A stretch of 64,000 bases of DNA from CAYQOX01 sp964419335 (GTDB lineage Bacteria > Hinthialibacterota > Hinthialibacteria > Hinthialibacterales > Hinthialibacteraceae), in the NCBI GenBank assembly GCA_964419335.1, contig CAYQOX010000014.1:1-64000 (forward strand), in the 5' to 3' direction. Position 1 is the stretch's first letter. The number at the start of each line of letters is the position of its first letter. The position numbers and the translations under genes are program-made. The notes beneath the pieces are model-generated. The model was not told the DNA's origin. It did no database searches and saw only the letters and a program-made list of their open reading frames with translations. Positions 1 through 8,306 of this stretch are shown here, piece by piece.

Positions 1-80
1 TAAGGCCGCGCGGAGACAAGCGGAACCCATCCCCAAGGCGTTTTCTCCCAAAAAAGTACTCACTTTCGTAATGATCTATT
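1..80 (+). repeat. Interspersed repeat, copy 1 (cut by window edge)
   Basis: This is the right-hand part of a repeat seen in three fuller copies at 5411, 9021 and 26091. The segment carries the shared GGCCGCGCGGAGACAAGCGG core and the right inverted end AAAAAGTACTC (about 51-61), followed by the conserved tail CACTTTCGTAATGATCTAT. The left end lies outside the window. No coding function is evident. Confidence 0.85.
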
Positions 81-249
81 GTTAAAAAGTTTTGAATTTA
101 TAATGGAAAAACAGCGTCCCCTTCCTCATGAACAACCAATCAGAAAAAACCCCCCTGACTTCACGTCGCTCTGTAAAAAGGAGTACGCTGCCAAAATACT
201 TTGGTAACGTGATTTTTAAATGCGATATCCTCTTCCCTGGCCTGTCAAA
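81..249. other. Non-coding stretch between repeat copy 1 and the first gene
   Basis: AT-rich sequence with no supportable gene, RNA or strong hairpin. It lies downstream of the minus-strand gene that ends at 250, and no terminator-like stem is visible for that gene. Confidence 0.5.
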
Positions 250-1707
250 CTAAGCCTCATGAATAACTTTCATTCCATTAAGCGCGGCATAGTTTTCCAC
301 ATCCTTCTTATAATCGCCAAAGAATGTGACCCGATGCCATCCCCATTGATCCCATTCACGCATCAGCTTGTCCATATCCCCAATCAGTTCAGCCGCGAGT
401 TTGGTACGACATGCCTTGTCTTCATCGATGTTTGCCACCGTCCGCCCTTGGTGATAAATCACTTCTTTACGATCGGAACGGAATTCCAAAGTGGTAACAA
501 TACGTCCCAAAGGCATTAAGGAACGTATCGCGGCTCCCTTGCGGTCCTCAGAGTGATCACGGATATCAAAAGGATTACTTTTCCCCTCAGGTCCATCGAC
601 TTGATTCATCCCCACACAGTGAGCATAAATAATTTGGTTCTTAGAAGTATCAATGACAGGATCAGAAATAAACCCCGGTTTTTCAACCAAATATCCCATA
701 AGAAGCATACTCAAGGTTGAATGGAGATCGCTTTCACACGCACCGACCAGTCCATCGTTATTTAATTGGAAGAACCCCAAACAAGGATAAGCCGACATCT
801 TATCGGCATAAAATAAACCAAGACAATCGATCGTAATCGCCTGGGCTTCATGTTTGAGCATGAGATTTTGCAATGCAATATACATCGCCGCCGATTTTTC
901 AATTTCCTCGTCACTGGGTTCAATGACCATCCGCGCTTGCTTGATCCATTTTTCTGCCCACAGCTTGGCTTCTTCCTTTTCAACTTTTCGATACGCCTCT
1001 TCAAGTTCATTCCCTCGAATCAGTTGGACCTCGGTACCATAACGCTCTTTGATATTTTCCAACTTTACCCCACCCCATAGACGCTCCTCGGGCTTATTAG
1101 TCACATCAAGAATCTTGGACGCGCGCATTTTTTTCATCGTCGTAAAGCAGCGGATCGCGCGAACGAGATCCTTGATATCCGTCGATGAGATCCCTACGAC
1201 CGGGTAGCCTTCTCGCAAAGCACGGGCATACTCGACAAGAAATTGACCCGAACCTCCGTACAGATCATCCACCATGATGAGCGGGTTTTCTGAAGCCGCT
1301 AACACCCGGGAGACAGGCGTCCATAAACCCAGAATGATGTTGACATACCCATCAATATCTTCATCCTCGGCTAACAAATTTTGAGTCTCTTCCTCCGTTT
1401 GAACGGTGACAGGCAAAAACTCGACGTCTTTACAATAATTACGAAGTTGTTTAAGGAAAACTTCTTTCCTCCCCTCATAATCGTACCCAACATTCGGCCA
1501 AGTTGGACGATCAGGCGGTTCATGGGTAAAAACCACCCGAACCCGTGCTTTAACGTCAGGTAAAACATCCTTGCGTGAAAGAGTACACAAGGGCGCAGCC
1601 GCGTGAGCCATCGCCGTTAAACCAAGAGTGCATCCCGCACATCCACCCACAAAGGAGCGCCGGTTGAGTTGGAACGAGGATAACGATGATAATTTCGTCT
1701 GATTCAT
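250..1707 (-). CDS. Tat-exported L-fucose/L-arabinose isomerase-like protein
   Basis: A 485-residue protein with a twin-arginine leader (RRSF at residues 16-19, then a hydrophobic stretch rich in Gly, Cys and Ala), so it is probably exported folded. The body resembles the L-fucose/L-arabinose isomerase fold. It has alternating beta/alpha segments, a loop VDDLYGGSGQF near the middle, and in the C-terminal half ITIDCLGLF followed by a Gly/Cys/Glu/Asp region (VGACESDLHSTL), where FucI-like proteins carry metal ligands. Known members of the fold are cytoplasmic isomerases; a Tat-exported version is unusual, so the reaction is uncertain. A GGGGGA sequence lies about 7 nt before the ATG and supports the start. 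The gene stands alone between repeat sequences. A link to fucose release by the nearby GH95 enzyme is inference. Confidence 0.6.
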   Translation of the reverse strand: MNQTKLSSLSSFQLNRRSFVGGCAGCTLGLTAMAHAAAPLCTLSRKDVLPDVKARVRVVFTHEPPDRPTWPNVGYDYEGRKEVFLKQLRNYCKDVEFLPVTVQTEEETQNLLAEDEDIDGYVNIILGLWTPVSRVLAASENPLIMVDDLYGGSGQFLVEYARALREGYPVVGISSTDIKDLVRAIRCFTTMKKMRASKILDVTNKPEERLWGGVKLENIKERYGTEVQLIRGNELEEAYRKVEKEEAKLWAEKWIKQARMVIEPSDEEIEKSAAMYIALQNLMLKHEAQAITIDCLGLFYADKMSAYPCLGFFQLNNDGLVGACESDLHSTLSMLLMGYLVEKPGFISDPVIDTSKNQIIYAHCVGMNQVDGPEGKSNPFDIRDHSEDRKGAAIRSLMPLGRIVTTLEFRSDRKEVIYHQGRTVANIDEDKACRTKLAAELIGDMDKLMREWDQWGWHRVTFFGDYKKDVENYAALNGMKVIHEA

Positions 1708-2062
1708 ATTTTTTCCCCCAAAGATTGATCGTTTAATTCGATTTCTTTCACCATGAAATCTTTCTTTTAACCTACCACATTTTCAATTCATTGAATAGAC
1801 AAAAAAGGACTCACTTTCGTGATGAGCCAAAAAAGAATGGGTACACACGTATTTAATAATTTATCGACTCATTCCCTTCCCGATGATCACACACTATGTT
1901 CTAAACCTAATTTCCTCATCAATCCTCAAAAAAAAAGACTCTTTCCTCATAATAATCCATATTCCCTGTTTGCTATTACAACAAAGAATTTTTATATTCA
2001 CTCCTCTTTTTATAATGAGAATGCTACATTGAACATACCATCTCGTTCGAAGGAGGATGTTC
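1708..2062. other. Divergent intergenic region with repeat remnant
   Basis: About 355 nt between the divergent starts of the isomerase-like gene and the cytochrome gene. It is AT-rich, so promoters for both are expected here, but I cannot pick a convincing -35/-10 pair. The only recognisable element is the solitary repeat end at 1801-1826. The last bases carry a strong AAGGAGG ribosome-binding site for the cytochrome. Confidence 0.5.
1801..1826 (+). repeat. Solitary right end of the interspersed repeat
   Basis: The sequence AAAAAAGGACTCACTTTCGTGATGA matches the right terminus of the repeat copies (AAAAAAGTACTCACTTTCGTGATGATC) with one internal change, but the conserved GC-rich core is absent upstream. 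It may be a deletion remnant of a fifth copy or an independently placed end. Confidence 0.6.
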
Positions 2063-4219
2063 ATGAGAAATGGTTTCATGGCTTTATTCGTGCTTTTCAT
2101 GATAGGGATCCATTCAAACGCACAAGAAAAAATTGGGAGTCCACCCAATGATTACAATATATTTGTCTTTTATGAATTGGGAATGCACTGCACCGGATTC
2201 GATCTTTCCTACTGCTGCATTCTGCCCCCCTACAATAGTGTCCTTGCTCAAATAGTCAAAACAGCCGAAAACGAAAGTGATACCCCCAAAATTCTTACCG
2301 AAGAGGATTTACAAGAAGACAACTTCGTCCTCTGGTATGAGCATGAAAACAATACTTTTTCCGAAGGGCCGAAAATGCTCTATTGGAATGTCCCCTACGA
2401 TGTGAATGAAAATGGGACCACCATCGATCCCATCGATTCATTCGCGAATTATATGTTCAGCCAACTTTATACGTATGCAGAAGCACCGCTTGAAAAGAAG
2501 CCCGAAGGCGCGACCGAAAAATTATACATTGGTAAAGACATCCCTCTTACCCAAGATCATGGTCCCACAGGAAAACCCATTAGCCATGATGTGCTTGATT
2601 TCACCGGTGACCAAGGGACGATTGTTTATACAGTTTTGAATGATGGCAAAACAGAGATTGCAATCCCCCTGGGACAGCGGCATCTTTGGGAAGCCCTGGG
2701 TTTGCCTCTCACTGCCCTCTTTGACGGATCAACCCCTCATATACGAGCCATCAAGGAAGAGATGTTCCGGCCATATCAAATCCCCCATGTTTCATTGCAA
2801 AAATGGGATGATCTAAATGACAATGAAGAAATCGAAGTAAATGAATTAACCCTCATAAAGCAAAGCCACGGTGAACCGGTCTCATTCACGGGAACCAATC
2901 CCATCGATACTCCCGCTTGTACACGCTGTCATTCCAGCTATGTAGCCAATGGAGATGAATTCAAATTGCACGAAAAAGAATATGCTTTCTGGAAAAATAA
3001 CTTCTCAAACACCTCTGATTATTATGCCCGTGTCAAAGCCGCTGCCATTAGCATGTTAGAGATACACGATAAGCGCGAAGGAACCAATTTTCTAGCCAAT
3101 TACAATCCCGATGACACCACGGGCGCCTCGACCACCCGCTTGGGGCGCTCTCCCATACGATGTCAGGATTGCCACGCGGATAACATACTCGGCATTCTCC
3201 AAAGTGCAGATAATCCAGAAACCAACAAACCAGTACGACCCTTGACTGTTGATATTCATCTTAGCCATATGAAAAATGCACCTGAACCAGACCGCCACGG
3301 CCGCCCCGCTAATTGCCAAGCCTGCCATCCCGCCCATTGGCAAAGCGGAACCCTGGATCATTATCCAGTCGATCTTCATGGACGTTTCAAAGGCGTTCGT
3401 ACGGGAGATATTCGTGACTACTGGGGCGGTTGTTTCTTAGGACGTGATGTGCATTCAAACCCCCGTTCTCGCCAAATGCTTTCCACCCAAAGCCACTTAA
3501 ACAACGTCGGAGAATGGATGCTTAACAATGTCATGGATGATGGCAACGGGATGTATTGTACCAATTGTCATAACCTGGGTTCCCGCCTTCTTTACAAATT
3601 GGATGAATTAGAAAACTACGATCAAAACGAAAGTCAAACCTTACGAAATCAATCGATGGACGCCATCGTCCAAGCCTTGCAAGAAATGCAAAATGGAAAG
3701 TACCGCCATTATTCGGCAGAAGATTTCTTTGACCCCAAAGTGACTCCCGAAGACCGGGTTAGCTCCGTATGGTTGGATGAACCTGTCGAACCGTACAAAT
3801 CTGTGAGTGACGCTGGAGACTATTGGCTGGCAGCAGGCGAACCCAAATGTGCGGATTGCCATAAACCTCCCTTTGTAGAAAGCCTGGGGGGTTCTTACTT
3901 CCCAGTAGATCAAGAAAAGAAATATTCACTGATGCGCTTCTCCAAAGGACATGCCGGTTTAGCCTGCCAATCATGCCACGAATCAACCCATGGATTACAC
4001 CCGGTGAATCCTCTCGGCCCTGATCCTACCACCCATCAGCAAGCCACCAGGCTCAATCCCGATAACTCAGCAGGACCAACGAAATGTGGAGCCTGCCACA
4101 CTGTCGACTCAGATGGTGTCCCTACCATAGCACCCGATGCCATGCTGGATTTTTTATCCGACGAAGAATATCCCACTCGCTATGAAAAAGCAGTGGCTTT
4201 ATCGCATATGCTGCGATAA
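2063..4219 (+). CDS. Secreted seven-heme cytochrome c
   Basis: A 718-residue exported multiheme cytochrome. The start at 2063 is chosen over an in-frame ATG at 2057 because AAGGAGG (2050-2056) lies at proper distance from 2063. The N-terminus is a short Sec signal peptide with a likely cut after SNA. Seven CXXCH heme c sites begin near residues 286, 367, 418, 499, 596, 635 and 675. The first 280 residues carry no heme site but include a distinctive ELGMHCTGFD...CCILPPYNSVLAQ region that I recognise from other periplasmic multiheme proteins. The cytochrome would carry electrons in the periplasm or at the cell surface; its partner is unknown. A flavin oxidoreductase-like gene follows after 47 nt on the same strand and may be co-transcribed. 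Confidence 0.9.
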   Translation: MRNGFMALFVLFMIGIHSNAQEKIGSPPNDYNIFVFYELGMHCTGFDLSYCCILPPYNSVLAQIVKTAENESDTPKILTEEDLQEDNFVLWYEHENNTFSEGPKMLYWNVPYDVNENGTTIDPIDSFANYMFSQLYTYAEAPLEKKPEGATEKLYIGKDIPLTQDHGPTGKPISHDVLDFTGDQGTIVYTVLNDGKTEIAIPLGQRHLWEALGLPLTALFDGSTPHIRAIKEEMFRPYQIPHVSLQKWDDLNDNEEIEVNELTLIKQSHGEPVSFTGTNPIDTPACTRCHSSYVANGDEFKLHEKEYAFWKNNFSNTSDYYARVKAAAISMLEIHDKREGTNFLANYNPDDTTGASTTRLGRSPIRCQDCHADNILGILQSADNPETNKPVRPLTVDIHLSHMKNAPEPDRHGRPANCQACHPAHWQSGTLDHYPVDLHGRFKGVRTGDIRDYWGGCFLGRDVHSNPRSRQMLSTQSHLNNVGEWMLNNVMDDGNGMYCTNCHNLGSRLLYKLDELENYDQNESQTLRNQSMDAIVQALQEMQNGKYRHYSAEDFFDPKVTPEDRVSSVWLDEPVEPYKSVSDAGDYWLAAGEPKCADCHKPPFVESLGGSYFPVDQEKKYSLMRFSKGHAGLACQSCHESTHGLHPVNPLGPDPTTHQQATRLNPDNSAGPTKCGACHTVDSDGVPTIAPDAMLDFLSDEEYPTRYEKAVALSHMLR

Positions 4220-4266
4220 AATGAATGAAAGTAACCTATCTTGAGAAAGGAACCTCATAGAGCCAA

Positions 4267-5403
4267 ATGACTGAAAACCATCTTTGTTTGTCCCCACTTA
4301 AAATAGATCATCAAACAGCTATTAATCGGTTAGCGGTACATCCGGTAGAAACCAACACCGCCGAAGAAAAAGGAAAACCATCCAAAGCCACCATACAGCG
4401 TTACTCCTCATTGGCCGAAGGACAATGGGGAATCCTCTGCGTGGAATGTACCTCGGTAATGGATGCAGAGCGTCCAGATCATCCCCAATTAGTTCTTAAC
4501 CACGAGACCGTAGATGACTTTAAAACCCTCGTGGAAATCATGAAACAAATCCAACCTGATACTCTGGTTTTTATTCAACTTTCACACAATGGCCCTCAAA
4601 TCAAACCAGAAACTGGCCGGCGTTGTAGTCCCGCACCAACCCAAGACGAACACACCCGGCTCATGACCAAAGAAGAAATACAGTATACCCGCGACAGTCT
4701 CATCGAAGCCGCTAAATTAGCCCAGCACGCTGGATTTGATGGTGTAGACGTCAAACAATGTCCCGGATTCTTTGGCGGTGAGATTTTAGCCCCACGAAAT
4801 ATTCGGCAAGATGAATACGGCGGGAATTTCGAAAACCGCTCCCGCTTCTTTCGTGAAGTCAGTGATGGTATAAAACAAGAGGCCGAGGATCTTCTCCTTA
4901 TGTCACGTATCTTTATTTATGAAGGTTCCACCGGCGGGATTGGCACAAAAGGACCCAAGGAAACCGATTTCGATTTAGACGAACCTACGAAAATGCTCCA
5001 TTTACTAAACGATTATGGGTATCACATCGTGAGCGTCACAGGTAAACCCTTTCCCGAATGGGCTTATGAATACAGCACCCATCCACAAAATGATTATGAA
5101 TTACACCCTATGATGCGACTCGCCGGCTGGGTTAAAGATCAACTCCAGAATTCCCCACTGAAGGTGCTGAATGTAAAAAATTCTTCGATGGGGAGTGATT
5201 GGTCTTACGTCGCCGAATATTGCCTAAAAAATGAACATACCGATTTTATCGGTTTCGGAAGACAAACCCTCGCCGATCCTTGGACACCCAAGAAATTTAT
5301 CGAAGGCAAGCCCATTCAAGACTGCAAACAAGTGGAAGGTTGTATGCAAAAGTTTATTGAAGGAGAACCCGTAACCTGTGTTGCCTATTATCCGAATCTA
5401 TGA
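4267..5403 (+). CDS. Old Yellow Enzyme-family FMN oxidoreductase-like protein with degenerate active site
   Basis: A 378-residue TIM-barrel protein of the OYE / 2,4-dienoyl-CoA reductase N-domain family. The family signature is clear: GFDGVDVKQCPGFFGGEIL, then RQDEYGGNFENRSRF (about 180-194). In typical members the first part reads as H-x-x-H/N, the pair that binds the substrate; here those places are Lys163 and Pro166. The C-terminus has C353, C359 and C371 in a region where the longer reductases bind a 4Fe-4S cluster through four Cys, so the cluster site also looks incomplete. The FAD/NAD domain of dienoyl-CoA reductases is missing. The only purine-rich ribosome-binding candidate (AAAGGA) lies about 15 nt before the ATG. 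It follows the cytochrome gene on the same strand. Confidence 0.75.
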   Translation: MTENHLCLSPLKIDHQTAINRLAVHPVETNTAEEKGKPSKATIQRYSSLAEGQWGILCVECTSVMDAERPDHPQLVLNHETVDDFKTLVEIMKQIQPDTLVFIQLSHNGPQIKPETGRRCSPAPTQDEHTRLMTKEEIQYTRDSLIEAAKLAQHAGFDGVDVKQCPGFFGGEILAPRNIRQDEYGGNFENRSRFFREVSDGIKQEAEDLLLMSRIFIYEGSTGGIGTKGPKETDFDLDEPTKMLHLLNDYGYHIVSVTGKPFPEWAYEYSTHPQNDYELHPMMRLAGWVKDQLQNSPLKVLNVKNSSMGSDWSYVAEYCLKNEHTDFIGFGRQTLADPWTPKKFIEGKPIQDCKQVEGCMQKFIEGEPVTCVAYYPNL

Positions 5404-5410
5404 GAAGTGA

Positions 5411-5640
5411 GGTTCATCCTGTATTTGAGTACTTTTTAACACATTGAAAAGGAAACATGACATGATTCTATAGCGAGACCTATGACTTTTTTCAATCCTA
5501 ATGAATCAAACCAAAACGCCGAAGGGGCTTGTGTGGAGCGGCTTTCGGAGCAAGCCGCCCTTAAGGCCGCGCGGAAACCAGCGGAACCCATCCCCAAGAC
5601 GTTTTCTCCCAAAAAAGTACTCACTTTCATGATGATCTAT
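5411..5640 (+). repeat. Interspersed MITE-like repeat, copy 2
   Basis: A full copy. The left inverted end GAGTACTTTTT starts at 5427 and the right inverted end AAAAAGTACTC ends at 5622; conserved flanks extend a little beyond both. Inside is a GC-rich core with a perfect 7-bp hairpin GCGGCTT/AAGCCGC at 5538-5558. The copy lies between convergent genes, and its last bases contain the TAG stop codon of the minus-strand thiO gene. No transposase or translated gene is credible inside it. Confidence 0.9.
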
Positions 5641-6719
5641 AATTGATAAGGTGAGGGATCCAGCATAGATTCACGATTGTGAATAAGATCAACCAACAAA
5701 CGAGCCGAGGACGGGGCCATCTGTATTCCATTCCGAAAGTGACCGGTATTGATATATAGCCCTTCGATTGAGGGAACCGCACCTATTCGTGGTATTCCAT
5801 CAGGTATACCGGGACGTATGCCCGCCCAATGAGCAACCACAGCATATTTTTCGAGATCACTCACGAGCTCCACAGAACTGCGAAGTAAATCTTCGCGCGT
5901 TTGCTCTGTGGTTGAACAATCAAATCCTGCGTATTCAAGGGTACTACCCGCGAGGATTTTCCCATCACGACGGGGAATAAGATAACGCTTCTTGTACATC
6001 ACCATCCGGGATAACAGGTCTTTTTCTGCATCAAAAAGTATCATTTGACCACGTACCGGCTCGATCGGCAAAACGACCCCTATGGACTTAAGCAATTCAG
6101 CACTCCAAGCCCCCGCCGTCAGAATAACACATTCAGACTGAAACTTCCCTCTTTCCGTTCGAACTCCTTTAACCCGATCCTTTTCCACTTCAAGTGAATC
6201 TACCTTCGTATCTTCCAACAAATGACCCCCCTGCTTGTGAAAACTTTCTCGTATTGCACGAATTAACCGGGGTGATCGTATTTGAGCCGCCTGAGGAAGA
6301 TATACAATCGATACAAATACAGGCGATAAACCAGGCTCCATTTGCATCACAGATTCGGTATGGAGGATTTCAATAGGAACCTTGTATTTCCCGGCCCAAA
6401 TTAAGGCTGAAATTTCTTCCTCATGGTCGAGTATCATCATTCCACTTTTATACCACTCACTTTCAATTCCACTAATTGCAGTCCATTCCCGCACCCATTC
6501 AGGATAAAGTTTTTGCCCCCATTGGGATAATTGATTCACGGCCTCCTTCTCATGCCAAGGATAGAGCGGTGAAAGAATCCCTCCGCTTGCCCAGGTGGAC
6601 TCCATACCCGCCTTGCCACGTTCCACAAGCAGAACATGATAACCTTCCCGCCTCAATTCATACGCACTACTTAAACCAATAATTCCAGCACCAACGATGA
6701 TAAAATCATAAGTATTCAC
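5637..6719 (-). CDS. thiO: Glycine oxidase ThiO (FAD-dependent D-amino-acid oxidase family)
   Basis: A 360-residue DAO-family flavoprotein. It begins with the FAD-binding dinucleotide fold VGAGIIGLSSAYEL (GxGxxG at about 10-15) and an acidic strand end VERGKAGMESTWASGGIL, typical of ThiO. The C-terminal part has HWAGIRPGIPDGIPRIG and GLYINTGHFRNG, the family pattern around the flavin and substrate carboxylate. ThiO oxidises glycine to iminoacetate for the thiazole ring of thiamine; other small-amine oxidases of the family cannot be fully excluded because no other thi genes are in the window. The stop codon falls in the terminal bases of the repeat at 5411-5640, so that insertion may have set the C-terminus (...PSPYQL). 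Confidence 0.85.
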   Translation of the reverse strand: MNTYDFIIVGAGIIGLSSAYELRREGYHVLLVERGKAGMESTWASGGILSPLYPWHEKEAVNQLSQWGQKLYPEWVREWTAISGIESEWYKSGMMILDHEEEISALIWAGKYKVPIEILHTESVMQMEPGLSPVFVSIVYLPQAAQIRSPRLIRAIRESFHKQGGHLLEDTKVDSLEVEKDRVKGVRTERGKFQSECVILTAGAWSAELLKSIGVVLPIEPVRGQMILFDAEKDLLSRMVMYKKRYLIPRRDGKILAGSTLEYAGFDCSTTEQTREDLLRSSVELVSDLEKYAVVAHWAGIRPGIPDGIPRIGAVPSIEGLYINTGHFRNGIQMAPSSARLLVDLIHNRESMLDPSPYQL

Positions 6720-7048
6720 GATCTATAATCCCAATACATTGAGTTTTCTTCTTCCCTTCTTATGATAGGACTTCTTGTTAATTTCGCGAGTCTGATAGTA
6801 CACTCCTTGATCTTCGAAAGGCTCATTTTTTGTTTAGACTAGGCTATAATTATTTTTCTTACGGATTAAATCTATGGTTTCATAGGTTTTCATTGTAAAA
6901 CAAACCCATAGAACCTCGCGTTTCTCTACTATAAAGGTAGAATATAAAATACACTTTATAAGAGCCCTGCCGTAAACCAGGCTCATTTATCATCGTTAAC
7001 CGTTTTTTTATCATACCTTAGAACAAAAACACAAAAAGGAGTGCAGTT
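6720..7048. other. Divergent intergenic region upstream of sat
   Basis: About 329 AT-rich nt between the thiO start and the sat start. A TATAAT at 6845-6850 could be a -10 box, but no good -35 lies at normal spacing. A short hairpin GAGCC(C)TG...CAGGCTC at about 6962-6984 with one bulged base lies some 65 nt before sat and could be a leader structure. No known riboswitch pattern was recognised. Confidence 0.4.
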
Positions 7049-8239
7049 ATGATTCACCCTCATGGTTCAGACACATTAAATCCACGATTTATTCTCGATG
7101 ACGTGGAACGGGAACAACGTCTTAAAGAAGCAGAAAACCTCCCATCCATTGTTGTTTCTTCCGCTGCCGCAGCAAATGCAGTCATGCTGGGTGGAGGCTA
7201 CTTCAATCCATTAGAAGGCATGATGAATAAATCGGATGCGCTAAGTGTGGCAGAAAAAATGTATACCACAGAGGGGTTATTCTGGCCTGTACCCATTTTG
7301 AATATTGTTGAAGATACTTCGGCGATCAAGAAGGCTAACCGTATCGCTTTACGCGATCCCAACCTTGAAGGGAATCCCGTGCTCGCGATTCAAGATGTTG
7401 AAGCCATTGAAAAACTGACTCCCGAAGAAATGGAAGTCATCACCGAAAAAGTGTTTCGCACGAAAGATCAATATCATCCCGGGGTAGCCACCTTCCAATC
7501 AGCGGGAAATAAATTAATCTCGGGACCCATCCACGTACTCAACTTCTCTTATTTTGAAAAGGATTTCCCCAAAACTTTTCGAACGGCTTATCAAATTCGT
7601 GAAGAAATAAAGGCTCGCGGTTGGGAAAAAGTCGTTGCTTTCCAAACAAGAAATCCCATGCATCGTGCCCATGAAGAGTTATGCCGCATGGCCTTCGAAG
7701 CCGTGGGTGCCGATGGTATTCTGATTCATATGTTACTCGGGAAATTAAAACCCGGCGACATCCCCGCCGAGGTTCGGGATGCCTGCATCCGAAAAATGGT
7801 AGAAGCATATTTCCCACCCAACACCGTCATGATTACCGGGTATGGATTTGATATGTTATATGCCGGCCCCCGTGAAGCGGTGCTTCACGCGGTCTTCCGC
7901 CAAAACGCAGGATGTACTCATTTGATTGTAGGCAGAGATCACGCTGGGGTGGGTGATTACTATGGCCCCTTTGATGCCCAGAAGATATTCCGCGAAGAAG
8001 TGCCTAACAATGCTTTAAAAATCGATATTTTCGAAGCCGATCATACCGCTTGGTCCAAAAAATTAAACAAAGTCGTTATGATGAGCAGTGTACCTGATCA
8101 CACGAAAGATGATTTTGTCTTTCTCTCAGGCACCAAAGTAAGAGAGTTGCTCACCGCGGGTGAAGATTTACCCACAGAATTCTCTCGACCTGAAGTCGCC
8201 TCCATTTTGAAAGACTATTACCAATCTTTAAAGCCATAA
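7049..8239 (+). CDS. sat: Sulfate adenylyltransferase (ATP sulfurylase), homo-oligomeric type
   Basis: A 396-residue ATP sulfurylase that joins ATP and sulfate to give adenosine 5'-phosphosulfate (APS) and pyrophosphate in the cytoplasm. The N-terminal PUA-like domain is followed by the catalytic domain with the nucleotide-binding signature FQTRNPMHRAHE and the second motif VGRDHAGVGDYYG; a FLSGTKVRELL segment lies near the C-terminus. Length and motifs fit the single-polypeptide Sat family, not the heterodimeric CysDN type. AAGGAG 9 nt before the ATG supports the start. A CysH-type reductase lies at 31350, so an assimilatory role is likely. The same enzyme can run in reverse in sulfur oxidisers, but no partner genes for that are seen. 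A strong stem-loop follows the stop. Confidence 0.95.
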   Translation: MIHPHGSDTLNPRFILDDVEREQRLKEAENLPSIVVSSAAAANAVMLGGGYFNPLEGMMNKSDALSVAEKMYTTEGLFWPVPILNIVEDTSAIKKANRIALRDPNLEGNPVLAIQDVEAIEKLTPEEMEVITEKVFRTKDQYHPGVATFQSAGNKLISGPIHVLNFSYFEKDFPKTFRTAYQIREEIKARGWEKVVAFQTRNPMHRAHEELCRMAFEAVGADGILIHMLLGKLKPGDIPAEVRDACIRKMVEAYFPPNTVMITGYGFDMLYAGPREAVLHAVFRQNAGCTHLIVGRDHAGVGDYYGPFDAQKIFREEVPNNALKIDIFEADHTAWSKKLNKVVMMSSVPDHTKDDFVFLSGTKVRELLTAGEDLPTEFSRPEVASILKDYYQSLKP

Positions 8240-8250
8240 AAATACGCATC

Positions 8251-8278
8251 AAGGGCGGAGGAAACATTCTCCGCCCTT
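8251..8278. terminator. Stem-loop terminator between convergent sat and pilin genes
   Basis: A perfect 10-bp stem AAGGGCGGAG / CTCCGCCCTT encloses an 8-nt loop, 11 nt after the sat stop. The following T-run is weak on the plus strand; on the minus strand the hairpin is followed by a T-rich stretch. It probably serves both genes. Confidence 0.75.
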
Positions 8279-8306
8279 ATGGCTTCTTTCACATTAATTC
8301 ATCTGC

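Noticed and set aside
1819..2151. Small plus-strand open frame upstream of and overlapping the cytochrome gene
   Set aside because: It overlaps the signal-peptide region of a clear gene in another frame and has no ribosome-binding site or family resemblance.
5436..5630. Open reading frames inside the repeat copies, on both strands, giving similar 60-80 residue peptides at 5.5, 9.1 and 26.2 kb
   Set aside because: Similarity of the peptides follows from the DNA repeat. There are no ribosome-binding sites, ends differ between copies, and both strands are open because of the GC-rich core.
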